Assembly (NCBI GenBank): GCA_025175895.1
Contig: CM046004.1
Coordinates: 20,323,011 to 20,387,010, forward strand
Origin: Wurfbainia villosa
Taxonomy: Eukaryota > Streptophyta > Magnoliopsida > Zingiberales > Zingiberaceae
DNA length: 64,000 nt
Direction: 5' to 3'
The translations under genes and the position numbers were made by a program. Within the stretch, counting starts at the first letter, position 1. The number at the start of each line of letters is the position of its first letter. Of this stretch, positions 34,301 through 46,058 are shown piece after piece. The notes beneath the pieces were generated by a model. It saw only the letters and a list, made by a program, of their open reading frames with translations. It did not search any database and was not told where the DNA came from.

Positions 34301-35291
34301 GAGCTTGACAAATAAGTTTGATGGCGATGAGAACCTTTGCTCCATTGCCAACTCGCAAATTTGACTCCCCTCTGACAAGTCTTCTTCTATTCCTTAGCCC
34401 CTGTATGTCATTACATATATGTGAGCTACACCCAGTATCCAATACCCAAGTGTCTAAGGAAATAGAATGACAATCAATAACGAAGATACCTGAAGAGGAT
34501 GGGGCATCGGATGCCTTCTTCTTCTTCATGGACTCAAGATAAATCTTGCAGTTTCTTCGCCAGTGGCCTTCCTTGCCACAGTGATGGCAAGTGCCCTTTT
34601 GCGCTGGTTCCGCCTTCTTTGCCTTTTTCTTTCCTTTCTTCTGTTCTTTTGCCTTCCTCTTAGAACCTTTCTTTGAGGAATCAACTAAAATAACCGCCTT
34701 CTCCTCATGCTTCACGAAGGCTCCACAGTCTTCAAAGATATTGAGGAGCTCGGGAATGGTGGATTCCAATTTGTTCATCCGATAGTTCATCACAAATTGC
34801 GAGAAACTCTTGGGCAAACAATGCAGAATTAAGTCAATACTTAACTCATGATCACAAAACCGAGGGTAGCTAGCCGCTCGATGTACCCGTTCATCTTTAG
34901 CACAAACCGCCTCTGAACCTTCTTGCATCTTCGTGGTGAAGAGGAGCCTAGAGACCTCGAACCTTTCGGATCTCGCTTGCTCATCGAACAACTCATGAAG
35001 ATGGAAGACCATAGTGTTAGCATCCATATGCTCATGCTGCTTCTGCAGCTCAGGTACCATCGCCGCTAGCATGATGCAACTCGCCAGCTCAGAATCTGCC
35101 ACATGCTTCTGATAGACCAACATTTGGTCTAGAGTTGCATCGTCCTTAGGACGGTCAGGAAGAGGCTCTTCAAGGACATATGCAAGCTTTTCCGCCTTGA
35201 GAACAATTCTCAGGTTTCTAAGCCAGTCCAGGAAGTTAGGCCCAGTCAGTTTGTTCGAATCCAAAATAGTGCGCAAATTCAAAGACGTCAT
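34296..35291 (-). pseudogene. Cop-2 gag and protease start
   Basis: I take the ATG at 35291 (MTSLNLRTILDSNKLTGPNF). UBN2-type Gag with DWLRNLRIVLKAEKLAYVL, LHELFDEQARSERFEVSRLL and LPKSFSQFVMNYRMNK, a Lys-rich stretch, one CCHC knuckle CHHCGKEGHWRRNC, and the protease site WVLDTGCSSHIC, which keeps the catalytic Asp. The frame then fails near 34296, where it overlaps the next open stretch, so a frameshift sits in the protease. Homologous to the Cop-1 gag but a distinct family. Confidence 0.9.
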
Positions 35292-36562
35292 GATCAATTT
35301 ATTGATCTAGAAATACAAAACGAGCATATATGAGAAAATGATTTTAAAATGCATCAATATACATTTATAAATCCCATTCATTTTTCGAATTCAAAAACCC
35401 CAAAATCACTTCGGGAGATCGTAGGTCCATCTCCGAATGGGCTGATATCCATCATAGATAAGAACAACCTTGGAGTGAGTCCAACAAGCCATTCTTAGCT
35501 ATGATGGTGGGTATCAAGTATATCGATTACATATCATGTATATGTAACTATCACAATGTGCTATCAACTAATTGAATGTTTACACATACATTGGGTTGTT
35601 AACACATTAACAAGTATGCATCATATGCATAGCACCCAACTTCACCTCTCTTCACATCGACCTTGGAGTGAGTCCAACAAATCGATGCTCCAAGTTAAAG
35701 CCGACCCATTAATCGCGAAATAGTTTTAATATGGTTAGGCGCATTCAACCAATTAGCTTGAGCTTGGAGTGAGTCCAACAACCCAAACTAACGATTGACC
35801 TCGACTCTTACCATATTAGTATTAAACTATTCCATGGTTTGAACATGTTGAGTTGAGGGCTTGGAGAGTCCAACAACCCAAACAAGCAGAACTCTGGTTC
35901 TAACCATATTAATGGAAGGTGTAGGCTTTAATATTGAGTTAGGGTTTTATGTCTCATCCTCTTTGCATGCAAATAACTATTATCTACATGGCATGGCATA
36001 CATGGCATACATCTACATGTCACGACACGCATGGCATAATGTTATGCATCTAATGCATTTACATGGCATACAATTATGTCATGTATATATTTCCTTATAT
36101 GTCATAACTATTTATGGAAATAAAATATGTTTAAGATTTGATTCTCCAAATCAAATCATAATTAAATTAGCAACAAATTTCCAAATCTAATCACATATTT
36201 TATTCATGGAATTATTTGATTAAGGAAAATCTATTTAGAAACCAATTTCCTAAATCATTAAAACTACTTATGGAAATAAAATATTTTAAGATTTGATTTC
36301 CCAAATCAAATCATGATTAAATTAGGAAACAAATTTCCAGAATCTAATCAAATATTTTATTTATGGAAAATATCAATTTCCATAAATACTTCCAACTTTC
36401 CAAAAGTGGAAGATTTCCATAAATACTTCTAGACTTTCCAAAATTGAAAAATTTCCATAAATACTTCTAAATTTCCAAAATTAGAAAATTTCAGAAATAC
36501 ATTATGACTATCATAAAACCATTTTACGATTATGTGAAACACAACTTTGGGCTCGATACCTT
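35292..36562 (-). other. Cop-2 5' leader
   Basis: Noncoding, with repeats of the phrase CTTGGAGTGAGTCCAACAA at 35473, 35660, 35764 and (shortened) 35859, and AT-rich sequence with repeated TCCATAAATACTTC units at 36380-36480. A second copy is at 39240-40483. Confidence 0.7.
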
Positions 36563-38713
36563 TGTTGGGTTTGCATGGCGTGTGTGTGTTCGATCATGTT
36601 TCGTAAACATGAGCACAATGAAGCAATTAAAAATAATAAATACTCCTATTTATTACAACACACACAACACCGCATGCTATTACAACAAGTGTAGACATAA
36701 CCGTAAATTAAAATTTGCAATAAAGGAAATTAAACTACGTTATACCTTTGTATGGCGTGTAGCGGGAAACGGCATCAATCGGAGCGATCCTCGTAAGAAT
36801 CGTCTCTATCCGTATCCACGCCGAGCTCCTCGGGATGACTTCGCTAAGTCACGAGCTTCGTCTTCATGCGGGTTACTAGCCTCGTGTTGAAGACGACGTG
36901 ATCGAGAGATGATCACGATCCGAATCCAAATTCGGACCTAAAAACAAGTCCTCAAGACTTGCTTCTCCGGAGAGGTATTCGTCAACCGATTGACGAATCC
37001 TTCGTCCTCCACCTCAGAGGATTACCGGAGATCAAATCCCGGTATGTTAGCCGCTGTCGGGCACTAACCGTCGTCCAAGCGATGCTCCGGCGAGAGGAGG
37101 AAGAAGCTGTCCAGAAAACTGGACAGCTTGGTGGAAGAGATAAGGCGGCCAAAACAAGGAGACTAAAGGTCACCTTGATGCCGAACCTTTTAGGGGATCA
37201 CGGAGGGTGCGGAGGTTCACCGGCTGAAGCTTGGGCCGGCAACAAGTTGGAAGGCTGCACCACAAGCTGGCGGCGCAACAAGATGTTAGGCGGCCACAAT
37301 GTGTTGGCGGCAACTAGTTGATTAGGTTTTAGGGTTAGGGTTTAATCCTATTTTATAGAGAACTAATTCTCTTAATGGTTAATGGATCATATCCATAAAG
37401 CCCGTTAACCCGCTCCATTAAGATAAGTTAAAATAAACCAAACCATGATGGTTTATTTTAAGTTAAAGCGAACGAACCAACTTTTGGTTCATTCGTTTAA
37501 AATAAACCAAACCCTTTGGTTTATTCTTATCCATTGGATTAGAACCAAACCATTTTGGTCCATCCATTACGTCTTCATAAGACCAGCCCATCCACGCTTC
37601 CATTGCGGTGAAACGATTTCATGCTCGCTTTATGTTTGGTCCAACCAAACCTAGTTTCTCTCGATGCGAGAATCCATTCTCAAGCTCGTTTTAAATCCTT
37701 TGGATTACACTCGTTGTGCGTGTGACCAAATAGGTTCTCGGTTTATGTTGGCGTCTATAATTAACCATTAATTATAGAGCGATCATGAGTGGCACCTAGT
37801 AGTACATCATGATCCCCAATTAGAAAAGATCAGCGGTTGATCGAACTATTTACGAAACCCTTGATGCTCGAATGAATGTGCCCCATTCCCTTCACTCATC
37901 TTATACCCACTTGGTTGGGACATGGTCTATTGTGCCGATCCCCACTAGTGACTCGTCACACCTAGCCCAAGTATCATTTCCTCGTCCTCTGATTCTAGTT
38001 ACTCCACATGTATCGAAGAGTACCTTACTCTAAACATGTAATGCTTTGGCAAGACTTTAGTAACAATCAGGCGAGAGGCCATGGGTATACATCTCCTGCA
38101 AGGAGTGGTGAATCCTTTATAGGCTATTCAAACACCTTCGATCACTTGACTTATACCCAATCATCCGGGTCCACATCTCCTTAGAGATGTTTGCTTAAGA
38201 TGTCAAAGCATAAGTCTCCATGATCAAGATGACTTGAATCTGCAAGTCAAAGGAACATCGCACTTAAGCCACGAAGAACTTCATTGACATATCTATATAT
38301 GCAGAGAACCATATGAAGTCTTACGGTTTGGTCACTCCAATGAACTAGTTACCATAACTAGCATCCACGATTAACTCGGACATCACTATGTCTCGGCCCG
38401 GTGAGAATCGGTGCTTGGATACACCAAGGAGTATACCTCGTGCTAGTCTCATGAATTGATGGTGTCGATTCATCAATTCATCGACTAGGGATAATTCGAT
38501 ACATCACAATTACACATGTAGAGATACTCACTAGTTGTGATCCAATCACAAATTCTCTCATCTTGTGAATCGTATCGTGGACATTGATAAATGAGTTTAA
38601 GATCCAATCAAATACATAAAACATGTATACTCAAATAGTGAATCTTCATTTATCATATAAATGGTTCATACATAAGGCGATTGCCTTAGGACATCTCTCA
38701 TATATTACTAACA
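36563..38713 (-). repeat. Second Cop-2 LTR (5' LTR of the first unit)
   Basis: 2,151 bp, TGTTGGGTTTGC...TACTAACA, followed by GATGC and 90 bp of N1 gag. Compared with 40484-42667 it differs mainly where the latter has CAG, CTG or CCA. Just outside, GGCTCGATACC is the damaged PBS. Confidence 0.92.
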
Positions 38714-38804
38714 GATGCTTCATCATCATCGGAGGAGGGGATCTCCATCTTCTTCTTCCCCTTATTTGCCATCAATGCTACTCCCCTTGAAGGTTGGATT
38801 CTAG
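38714..38804 (-). pseudogene. 90-bp copy of N1 gag inside Cop-2
   Basis: Nearly identical to 42668-42758 (MANKGKKKMEIPSS region). It begins with the TSD GATGC and ends at CTAG, where the sequence switches to Cop-2 gag. This is the junction of the tandem duplication. Confidence 0.92.
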
Positions 38805-40483
38805 CCGCTCGATGTACCCGTTCATCTTTAGCACAAACTGTACTACAGACGAACCTTCTTGCATCTTCGTGGTGAAGAGGAGCCTAGAGACCTCGAACCT
38901 TTCGGATCTCGCTTGCTCATCGAACAACTCATGAGATGGAAGACCATAGTGTTAGCATCCATATGCTCATCTTTCTTGCGGCTCGGTACCATCGCCGCTA
39001 GCATGATGCAACTTCGCCCGGCTCGAATCGCCACATGCTTACGATAGACCAACATTTGGTGCAGGTTGCATCGTCCTTAGGGCCCGGTCGAGGAAGAGGC
39101 TCTTGAGGACATATGCAAGCTTTTCGCCTTGAGAACAATTCTCGAGTTTCTAAGCGATCCGAAGTTAGGCCCGATCGGTTTGTTCGAATCCAAAATAGTC
39201 GCCAAATTCAAAGGCGTCATGATCAATTTATTGACCTAGAAATACAAAGCGAGCATATATGAAAATGATTTTAAAATGCATCAATATACATTTATAAATC
39301 CCATTCATTTTGAATTTCAAAAACCCCAAAATCACTTGGAGATCGTAGGTCCATCTCGAATGGGGTGATATCCATCATAGTTATGAACAACCTTGGAGAG
39401 TCCAACAAGCCATTCTTAGCTATGATGGTGGGTATCAATATACGATTACATATCATGTATATGCAACTATCTCAATGTGCTATCAACTAATTGAATGTTC
39501 ACACATACATCGGGTTGTTAACACATTAACAAGTATGCATCATATGCATAGCACCCAACTTCACCTCCCTTTACATCGACCTTGGAGTGAGTCCAACAAG
39601 CCGATGCTCCAGGTTAAAGCCAACCCATTAATCATGACATAGTTTTAATATGGTTATAGCGCATTCAACCAATTAGCCCAGCTTGGAGAGAGTCCAACAA
39701 CCACAGCTAACGATTGACCTCTGACTCTTACCATATTAGTATTAAACTATTCCATGGTTTGAACATGTTCGGGTTCGAGCCGGGCTTGGAGAGAGTCCAA
39801 CAACCCAAACAAGAAACGGAACTCTGGTTCTAACCATATTAATGGAAGGTGTAGGCTTTAATATTGAGTTAGGGTTTTATGTCTCATCCTCTTTGCATGC
39901 AAATAACTATTATCTACATGGCATACATGGCATACATCTACATGTCACGACCACGCATGGCATAATGTTATGCATCTAATGCAATTACATGGCATACAAT
40001 TATGTCATGTATATATTTCCTTATATGTCATAACTATTTATGGAAATAAAATATGTTTAAGATTTGATTCTCCAAATCAAATCATAATTAGAATGAAACA
40101 AATTTCCAAATCTAATCACATATTTTATTCATGGAATTATTTGATTAAGGAAAATCTATTTGAAACCAATTTTCCTAAATCATTAAAACTACTTATGGAA
40201 ATAAAATATTTTAAGATTTGATTTCCCAAATCAAATCATGATTAAATTAGAAACAAATTTCAGAATCTAAATCAAATATTTTATTTTAGGAAAATATCAA
40301 TTTCCATAAATACTTCCAACTTTCCAAAAGTGGAAGATTTCCATAAATACTTCTAGACTTTCCAAAATTGAAAATTTCCATAAATACTTCTAAATTTCCA
40401 AAATTAGAAAATTTCCAGAAATACATTATGACTATCAAAAACCATTTTACGATTATGTCGAAACACAACCCGGCTCGATACCA
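38805..40483 (-). pseudogene. Second, partial copy of Cop-2 gag start and leader
   Basis: Matches 34874-36562: the first part covers Gag residues up to the region of HMDANTMVFHLHELF, then the leader with its CTTGGAG(T)GAG repeats. It is less accurate than the first copy. For example, where the first copy has CTGCAGCTCAGG, this has TTGCGGCTCGG. No open frame remains. Confidence 0.88.
40472..40483 (-). promoter_or_regulatory. Primer-binding site of Cop-2 (altered)
   Basis: TGGTATCGAGCC on the minus strand, next to the LTR end. It differs from TGGTATCAGAGCC by loss of one base within CAG. Confidence 0.8.
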
Positions 40484-42667
40484 TGTTGGGTTTTGTGTGT
40501 TCGATCATGTTTCGTAAACATGAGCACAGCGGAAGCAATTAAAAATAATAAATACTCCTATTTATTACAACACACACAACACACGCATGCTATTACAACA
40601 AGTGTAGACATAACCGTAAATTAAAATTGCAATAAAAGGAAATTAAACTACGTTATACCTTCCGTATGACGTGTAGCGGGAACGGCATCAATCGGAACGA
40701 TCCTCGTAAGAATCATCTCTATCCGTATCCACGCCGAGCTCCTCGGGATGACTTCGCCAAGCCACGAGCTTCGTCTTCGTACGGGTTACTAGCCTCGTGT
40801 TGAAGACGACGTGATCGAGAGATGATCACGATCCGAATCCAAATTCGGACCTAAAAACAAGTCCTCAAGACTTGCTTCTCCGGAGAGGTATTCGTCAACC
40901 GATTGACGAATCCTTCGTCCTCCACCTCAGAGGATTACCGGAGATCAAATCCCCGGTATGTTAGCCGCTGTCGGAGCACTAACCGTCGTCCAAACGACGC
41001 TCCGACGAGAGGAGAAGAAGCTGTCCAGAAAACTGGACAGCTTGGTGGAGGAGATAGGCGCCGGCCAAAACAAGGAGACTAAAGCTCACCTTGATGCCGA
41101 ACCTTTTAGGGGATCACCGGAGGGTCGCCGGAGGTTCACCGGCTGAAGCTTGGTCGCCGGCAACAAGTTGGAAGGCTGCACCACAAGCTGGGCGGCAACA
41201 AGATGTTGGGCGGCCACAATGTGTTGGGCGGCAACTAGTTGATTAGGTTTAGGGTTAGGGTTTAATCCCTATTTTATAGAGAACTAATTCTCTTAATGGT
41301 TAATGGATCATATCCATAAAGCCCGTTAACCCGCTCCATTAAGATAAGTTAAAATAAACCAAACCATGATGGTTTATTTTAAGTTAAAACGAACCGAACC
41401 AACTTTTGGTTCATTCGTTTAAAATAAACCAAACCCTTTGGTTTATTCTTATCCATTGGATTAGAACCAAACCATTTTGGTCCATCCATTACGTCTTCAT
41501 AAGACGCAGCCCATCCACGCTTCCATTGCGACTGAAACGATTTCATGCTCGCTTTATGTTTGGTCCAACCAAACCTAGTTTCTCTCGTTCTGAGAATCCA
41601 ATTCTCAAGCTCGTTTTAAATCCTTTGGATTACACTCATTGTGCGTGTGACCAAATAGGTTCTCGGTTTATGTTGGCCGTCTATAATTAACCATTAATTA
41701 TAGAACGATCATGAGTGGCACCTAGTAGTACATCATGATCCCCAATTAACCGAAAAGATCAACGGTTGATCCAGAACTATTTCTGAAACCCTTCAGTAGC
41801 TCGAATGAATCGTGACCCATTCCCTTCACTCATCTTATACCCACTTGGTTCAGGACATGGTCTATTGTGTCGGTCCCCACTAGGCTGACTACGTCACACC
41901 TAGCCCAAGTATCATTTCCTCGTCCTACGAATTCTAGTTACTCCACATGTATCGAAGAGTACCTTACTCTAAACATGTAATGCTTTGGCCAAAGACTTTA
42001 GTAACAATCCGACGAGAGGCCATGGGTATACATCTCCTCGCAAGGAGTGGTGAATCCTTTATAGGCTATTCAAACACCTTCGATCACTTCGACTTATACC
42101 CAATCATCCCGGGTCCACATCTCCTTAGAGATGTTTGCTTAAGATGTCAAAGCATAAGTCTCCATGATCAAGATGACTTGAATACTGCAAGTCAAAGGAA
42201 CATCGCACTTAAGCCACAGTAAGAACTTCATTGACATATCTATATATGCAGAGAACCATATGAAGTCTTACGGCTGGTCACTCCAATGAACTAGTTACCA
42301 TAACTAGCATCCACGATTAACTCCGGACATCACTATGTCTCCAGCCAGTGAGAATCAGCTGCTTGGATACACCAAGGAGTATACCTCGTGCTAGTCTCAA
42401 CAGAATTGATGGTGTCCAGATTCATCAATTCATCGACTAGGGATAATTCTGATACATCACAATTACACATGTAGAGATACTCACTAGTTGTGATCCAATC
42501 ACAAATTCTCTCATGCTGTGAATCGTATCGTGGACATTCAGTAAATGAGTTTAAGATCCAATCAAATACATAAAACATGTATACTCAAATAGTGAATCTT
42601 CATTTATCATATAAATGGTTCATACATAAGGCGATTGCCTTAGGACATCTCTCATATATTACTAACA
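40484..42667 (-). repeat. Third Cop-2 LTR
   Basis: 2,184 bp, followed by GATGC at 42668-42672 and by the rest of N1 gag. This copy keeps the CAG and CTG triplets that are altered in 36563-38713, so it is the best reference for the LTR. Confidence 0.93.
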
Positions 42668-43389
42668 GATGCTTCATCATCATCGGAGGAGGGGATCTCC
42701 ATCTTCTTCTTCCCCTTATTTGCCATCAATGCTACTCCCCTTGAAGGTTGGATTCTAGGCTCTTCTTGTATTCCTTCAAGCCTTGTTTCGTGGAGCTCCA
42801 TTGTTGAGAAGAATTCCTCCAAGGTGCTTACTTCTAAGTTCTTGGAGATATAAAATGAGTCCACCATGGAGCTCCATTTTGAGGATCGCGGAAAGGCATT
42901 TATAGCCTTCATAACCATATCCCGGTTTGATAGCTTCTCACCTACACTTGACAAACTGGTTATAATTTCCATGAAACGAGAATGTAAGGAAATTACCTTT
43001 TCTCCCTTTTCTAGTTTAATGTTGTTGAGTTGGGAGCGGAGGAGGTCTCTCCTTGCTAGCTTTGCCTCGGATGTGCCTTCATGAAGCTCAATTAGCTTCT
43101 CCCACATCTCCTTGGCACTTAGGCATTCTCCAATTCGGTTGATCTCTTGTTGGGGGAGCACATTGAAAAGATGATGCTTGACTTTTGAGTTTGCAAGGTG
43201 CTCTTCCCTTTGCTTTTTGGTCCACCTAGATTTCTCTATTGGCTTCCCTTCTTCATCCCTAGGCAAAACGAAACCGGATTCCATTGTAATCATAATATCA
43301 AAATCCATTTCGAAAAATACCTCCATTCTCTTTTTCCACCAAGAGAATTCGCCGTCGAACTTCGGTGGGTGGATGTTGGAGCTGGCCAT
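42668..43389 (-). CDS. N1 A2 gag, N-terminal part (split by Cop-2)
   Basis: Starts at ATG 43389 (MASSNIHPPKFDGEF). It holds the DUF4219-like FDGEFSWWKKRMEVFFEMDFD segment, then WTKKQREEHLANSK, LPQQEINRIGECLSAKEMWE and LEKGEKVISLHSRF of the UBN2-like region, and ends in the acidic Ser/Asp stretch at the Cop-2 TSD. The start lies about 47 bases after the primer-binding site, the same spacing as in A1 and A3. The frame is intact; the remainder is at 28247-29266. Confidence 0.88.
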
Positions 43390-43436
43390 TTTGAATGTTG
43401 CTTGTTGTGGCGGTTAGTCCTCGACAAGCTTTCCTT

Positions 43437-43449
43437 GGCTCTGATACCA
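43437..43449 (-). promoter_or_regulatory. Primer-binding site of N1 A2
   Basis: TGGTATCAGAGCC on the minus strand, two bases inside the 5' LTR. Confidence 0.9.
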
Positions 43450-43451
43450 CT

Positions 43452-44649
43452 TGTAGGGAATCGAACGGCCGGCTAGAGGGGGGTGAATAGCCCTTTTCGG
43501 TTGGATGCCGGTATTTGCTTGTCTACAAAACTAATTATCGCAAGCGGAAGACTAATAAAGACAAGCAAATAGAAATACGAGAAAACAAGCGCTAACAAAG
43601 AATGTAACGTGGTTCACGGCTACGCCGCTAATCCACAATCCCGATTCGTCCGAGGTGAATCACTCCTCCAAAGCCAATCACTATTGGTCTCTCCTTTGCA
43701 CCAAGCTAGGTGGAGGTAACCTTTACAATCAAGATCACTCTTCTTACAATAAGAATGGAGTATAAACAAGTAAGAAGAGTTTAGAGCTTGTGGGGCACTA
43801 GGAAGATCACTTAGAGCATAAGCATTAGGCTCTCAAAGGCTCACACCCTCTCTTTTTATAGAGAGGGCTGATTTCTTCCCATTGGCCGCCACCAGTCGAC
43901 TGCTGCCCTTTGGCAGTTGACTGCCGCCACTACAACGGCCTCCGAACATGTCGGATCTCGACCGTTGTAGTCCAACGGAACACTTGGCAGTCGACTGATG
44001 GACCTCACCAGTCGACTACTGCCTCCATAGTCGACTGCCCAGTCGACTACGAGCGGTTCTATGCCTGTGACATACTGGCAATGATCACGAGCATAAACCC
44101 ATCCGGATACCAATGAACACACTCGACTAGAATGATCGCCATTACATGGCGATCGTGTGAAACTCAAACTTAACATAAGTTTGAGCTTCCGGTGGTCGGG
44201 TAAACCTTAACCCTTGCGGTCAAGTCTCCGACACTCAGCCATTCGGCCAAGTTCACCTAATAAGCTACTTACATTTCACTCATTCTCTCATCTCACTCGA
44301 AGTCCCTCGCCGAAGCTCTCTTCGTTCGCAACCACTTCCCTCGGCAGCATCAGGCGCACGACTCTGCGATGCTCTTTAACGTCTCTTGCCTCCGAAGTCT
44401 GCTTCCTTGGCTTCACTTCAAGTCATCTCGTCCGGCGGTCCCTCGGATGCTCCAAGCGCACGGCTTCCGCAAAGTCATCCTTCACCGACTCAAAGACCGA
44501 GGTTGTGAGGGTGAACCCGCCACGGCTCCATGTGCGAATTACTAAGTCCTGCAAGACTCCAACGCACATATCAAATAACAATACCAACCTAACTTAAACC
44601 CTTTGCCACACACATCAAAACTTTATCATGGCAAGAGATTGCCCTAACA
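43452..44649 (-). repeat. 5' LTR of N1 copy A2
   Basis: 1,198 bp, plus strand TGTAGGGAATCG...CCCTAACA. The palindrome array (43892-44050) is largely kept, while 44080-44165 shows the altered form. The outer flank CATCC (44650-44654) is inside the N5 LTR; in the intact N5 LTR the same site reads GGATG near 17375 (reverse orientation). Confidence 0.93.
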
Positions 44650-45072
44650 CATCCCTCCATAAAGACACAATTCCGACACTCCGTGCCTAATTTGATAGCT
44701 CTAAAAAGTGTCGGTATACTTTAGTTTTATTTACTTGTCTTTATTTCACTTTTGTATACTTAATTTCAAAGAGAAGGTAGAGTATTACCTATCTCTTATT
44801 CATTGTAAAAAGTGAACCCCTCCAAAGTCGAGAGTTCTCGAGTCGGATGGCTTTATAGTGCATTGCCCATCGAGGTAGCTCTTGGAGAGCTATGGGCCTT
44901 GGAGTAGCAACCCAGCTAAGATTGTGAACCAAGTAAAAACGTTTGTCTCTCTATTTTATTTTTTCCGTTGCATACTCTTGTTTCTAAAGATTTCAAAATA
45001 AGTTTTAATTTCTAAAGAAAATTTATAACCATCGAGATTTCACCCCCTCTCTCGGAGTATTACGATCGTACA
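44650..45072 (+). repeat. 5' LTR of N5, truncated by N1
   Basis: Matches the 3' LTR of N5 (reverse complement of about 16955-17378), including GTGTCGGTATACTTTAGTTT and the terminal CACCCCCTCTCTCGG...CGTACA. The upstream part of the LTR is absent because N1 begins at 44649. By the inversion model it should lie beyond 64000. Confidence 0.85.
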
Positions 45073-45074
45073 AT

Positions 45075-45086
45075 TAGTATTAGAGC
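45075..45086 (+). promoter_or_regulatory. Primer-binding site of N5, decayed
   Basis: TAGTATTAGAGC differs from TGGTATCAGAGC by one G-to-A and one C-to-T change. Position directly after the LTR supports the call. Confidence 0.7.
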
Positions 45087-45344
45087 GGGGCGCTTCGATT
45101 TTGGTGCAACCACCAAGAGAGTGAATAAAATTTTCTTTAATTTTATCATTCTTATCTTAAATCAATTTTTTCATTAGTTTTAATCTTTGCTTTTGCACAA
45201 GAATAAATATTCTAATACTTGTTTATCTTGCTTTAGTATAAGTTTATTATTTGTTTTCACTAGTATAATCTTGCTTCATTTTTTAACTCTAGGAATATTT
45301 TTGAAAAATAAAAAATTTGTAATTTTTTTATTAATAAAAAAATT
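45087..45344 (+). other. N5 leader
   Basis: AT-rich noncoding stretch between PBS and gag start. Nothing specific seen. Confidence 0.6.
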
Positions 45345-45836
45345 ATGTCACATTTAGAAGGTTTTAGCACCATCTGCCCTCCTCTCTTTAATGGAGAGAA
45401 CTTTAGTTACTGGAAGAGGCGGATGGAGTGCTTTCTTAAAACTGATCTTGATATATGGTTTAGCATTAGGAAAGGTTTCATTGCTCCTGTCAGTAACTCA
45501 AGAGAGTTGTTAAATCCGGAAAAATGGACCGCCAATATTAAGAAAAAGGCCCAAGTCGATTATAAGGCGTTAAACACCTTGCAATGCGGGCTGACAAAAG
45601 AGGAACTAAATCAAGTCAGATCATTCAAAAATTTAAAAGAATTATGGGATAAATTAATTTTTTTGCATGAATAGGCTAACATGAGTCAATCTGTGGATGG
45701 TATAGTTTTGATGGCAGGAACGAATAAAAAAGGAAAGAAATCCAAACCAAGATAAAGGAAAAGGAAAGAAGCATCTAAGGCAACCTTGGACAAATCATCA
45801 TCGGAAGAGTCGGACGCGAAAATATCAAAGACATGT
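45345..45836 (+). pseudogene. N5 gag, N-terminal part
   Basis: ATG at 45345 begins a DUF4219-like segment with FNGENFSYWKRRMECFLKTD, followed by a UBN2 start LKELWDKLIFLHE, which ends at a TAG at 45672. The frame resumes as QSVDGIVLMAGTNKKGKKSK, has another stop, then a Ser/Glu stretch up to the N4 insertion. Much of UBN2 and the zinc knuckle expected here is missing, so an internal deletion probably preceded N4. The C-terminal part is at 58234-58814. Confidence 0.8.
45832..45836. repeat. Target-site duplication of N4 (left)
   Basis: CATGT; the partner at 58234-58238 is CATGC (one mismatch). Confidence 0.75.
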
Positions 45837-46058
45837 AGTTGGAACATTGGTGGCTGCCTAGAGGGGGTGAATAGCCCTCAATCGTCGTACGGTGGAATAC
45901 GATTGTTCGTTGTGCGTCGCTTGTTTACGATTGTCGATAGCGCAGCGGAAATAATAGAAACAAATAGAAATACTAACAACAACACAAGCACACGCAAATA
46001 CACACGATATACGTGGTTCGAAACCAAAAGGTTTCTACTCCACGGGCACAAGCAATTA
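45837..46058 (-). repeat. 3' LTR of N4, outer part
   Basis: Matches 56835-57060 (GTTGGAACATTGGTGG..., TAGAGGGGGTGAATAGCCC). The first base differs (A for T). A stretch present in the 5' LTR (57045-57120) is missing near 46045. The last five bases, ATTAC, are the TSD of N3. Confidence 0.88.

Larger units (their letters stand above)
29267..42667 (-). mobile_element. Cop-2: Ty1/copia element with an internal tandem duplication
   Basis: Minus-strand Copia element with gag, protease, integrase, reverse transcriptase and RNase H remnants. Three LTR copies are present (29267-31442, 36563-38713, 40484-42667). The basic element is one LTR, an internal region, and one LTR. The segment 34874-38804, which includes one LTR, the TSD and 90 bp of N1 gag, is repeated directly after itself. 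GATGC flanks the whole unit and also lies at the duplication junction. The coding region is heavily damaged in its 3' half, partly in ways that look like base-call errors at CAG and CTG. Confidence 0.9.
25807..44649 (-). mobile_element. N1 copy A2: gag-only LTR element interrupted by Cop-2
   Basis: Minus-strand element: 5' LTR 43452-44649, PBS 43437-43449, gag in two parts around Cop-2, 3' noncoding region, polypurine tract, and 3' LTR 25807-27015. Without Cop-2 the internal region is only about 3 kb and encodes only Gag. Its two outer flanks do not match each other (GGAAG on the left, CATCC on the right). Each instead matches the expected partner across the inversion, so A2 is probably a recombinant of two N1 insertions. 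Confidence 0.88.
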
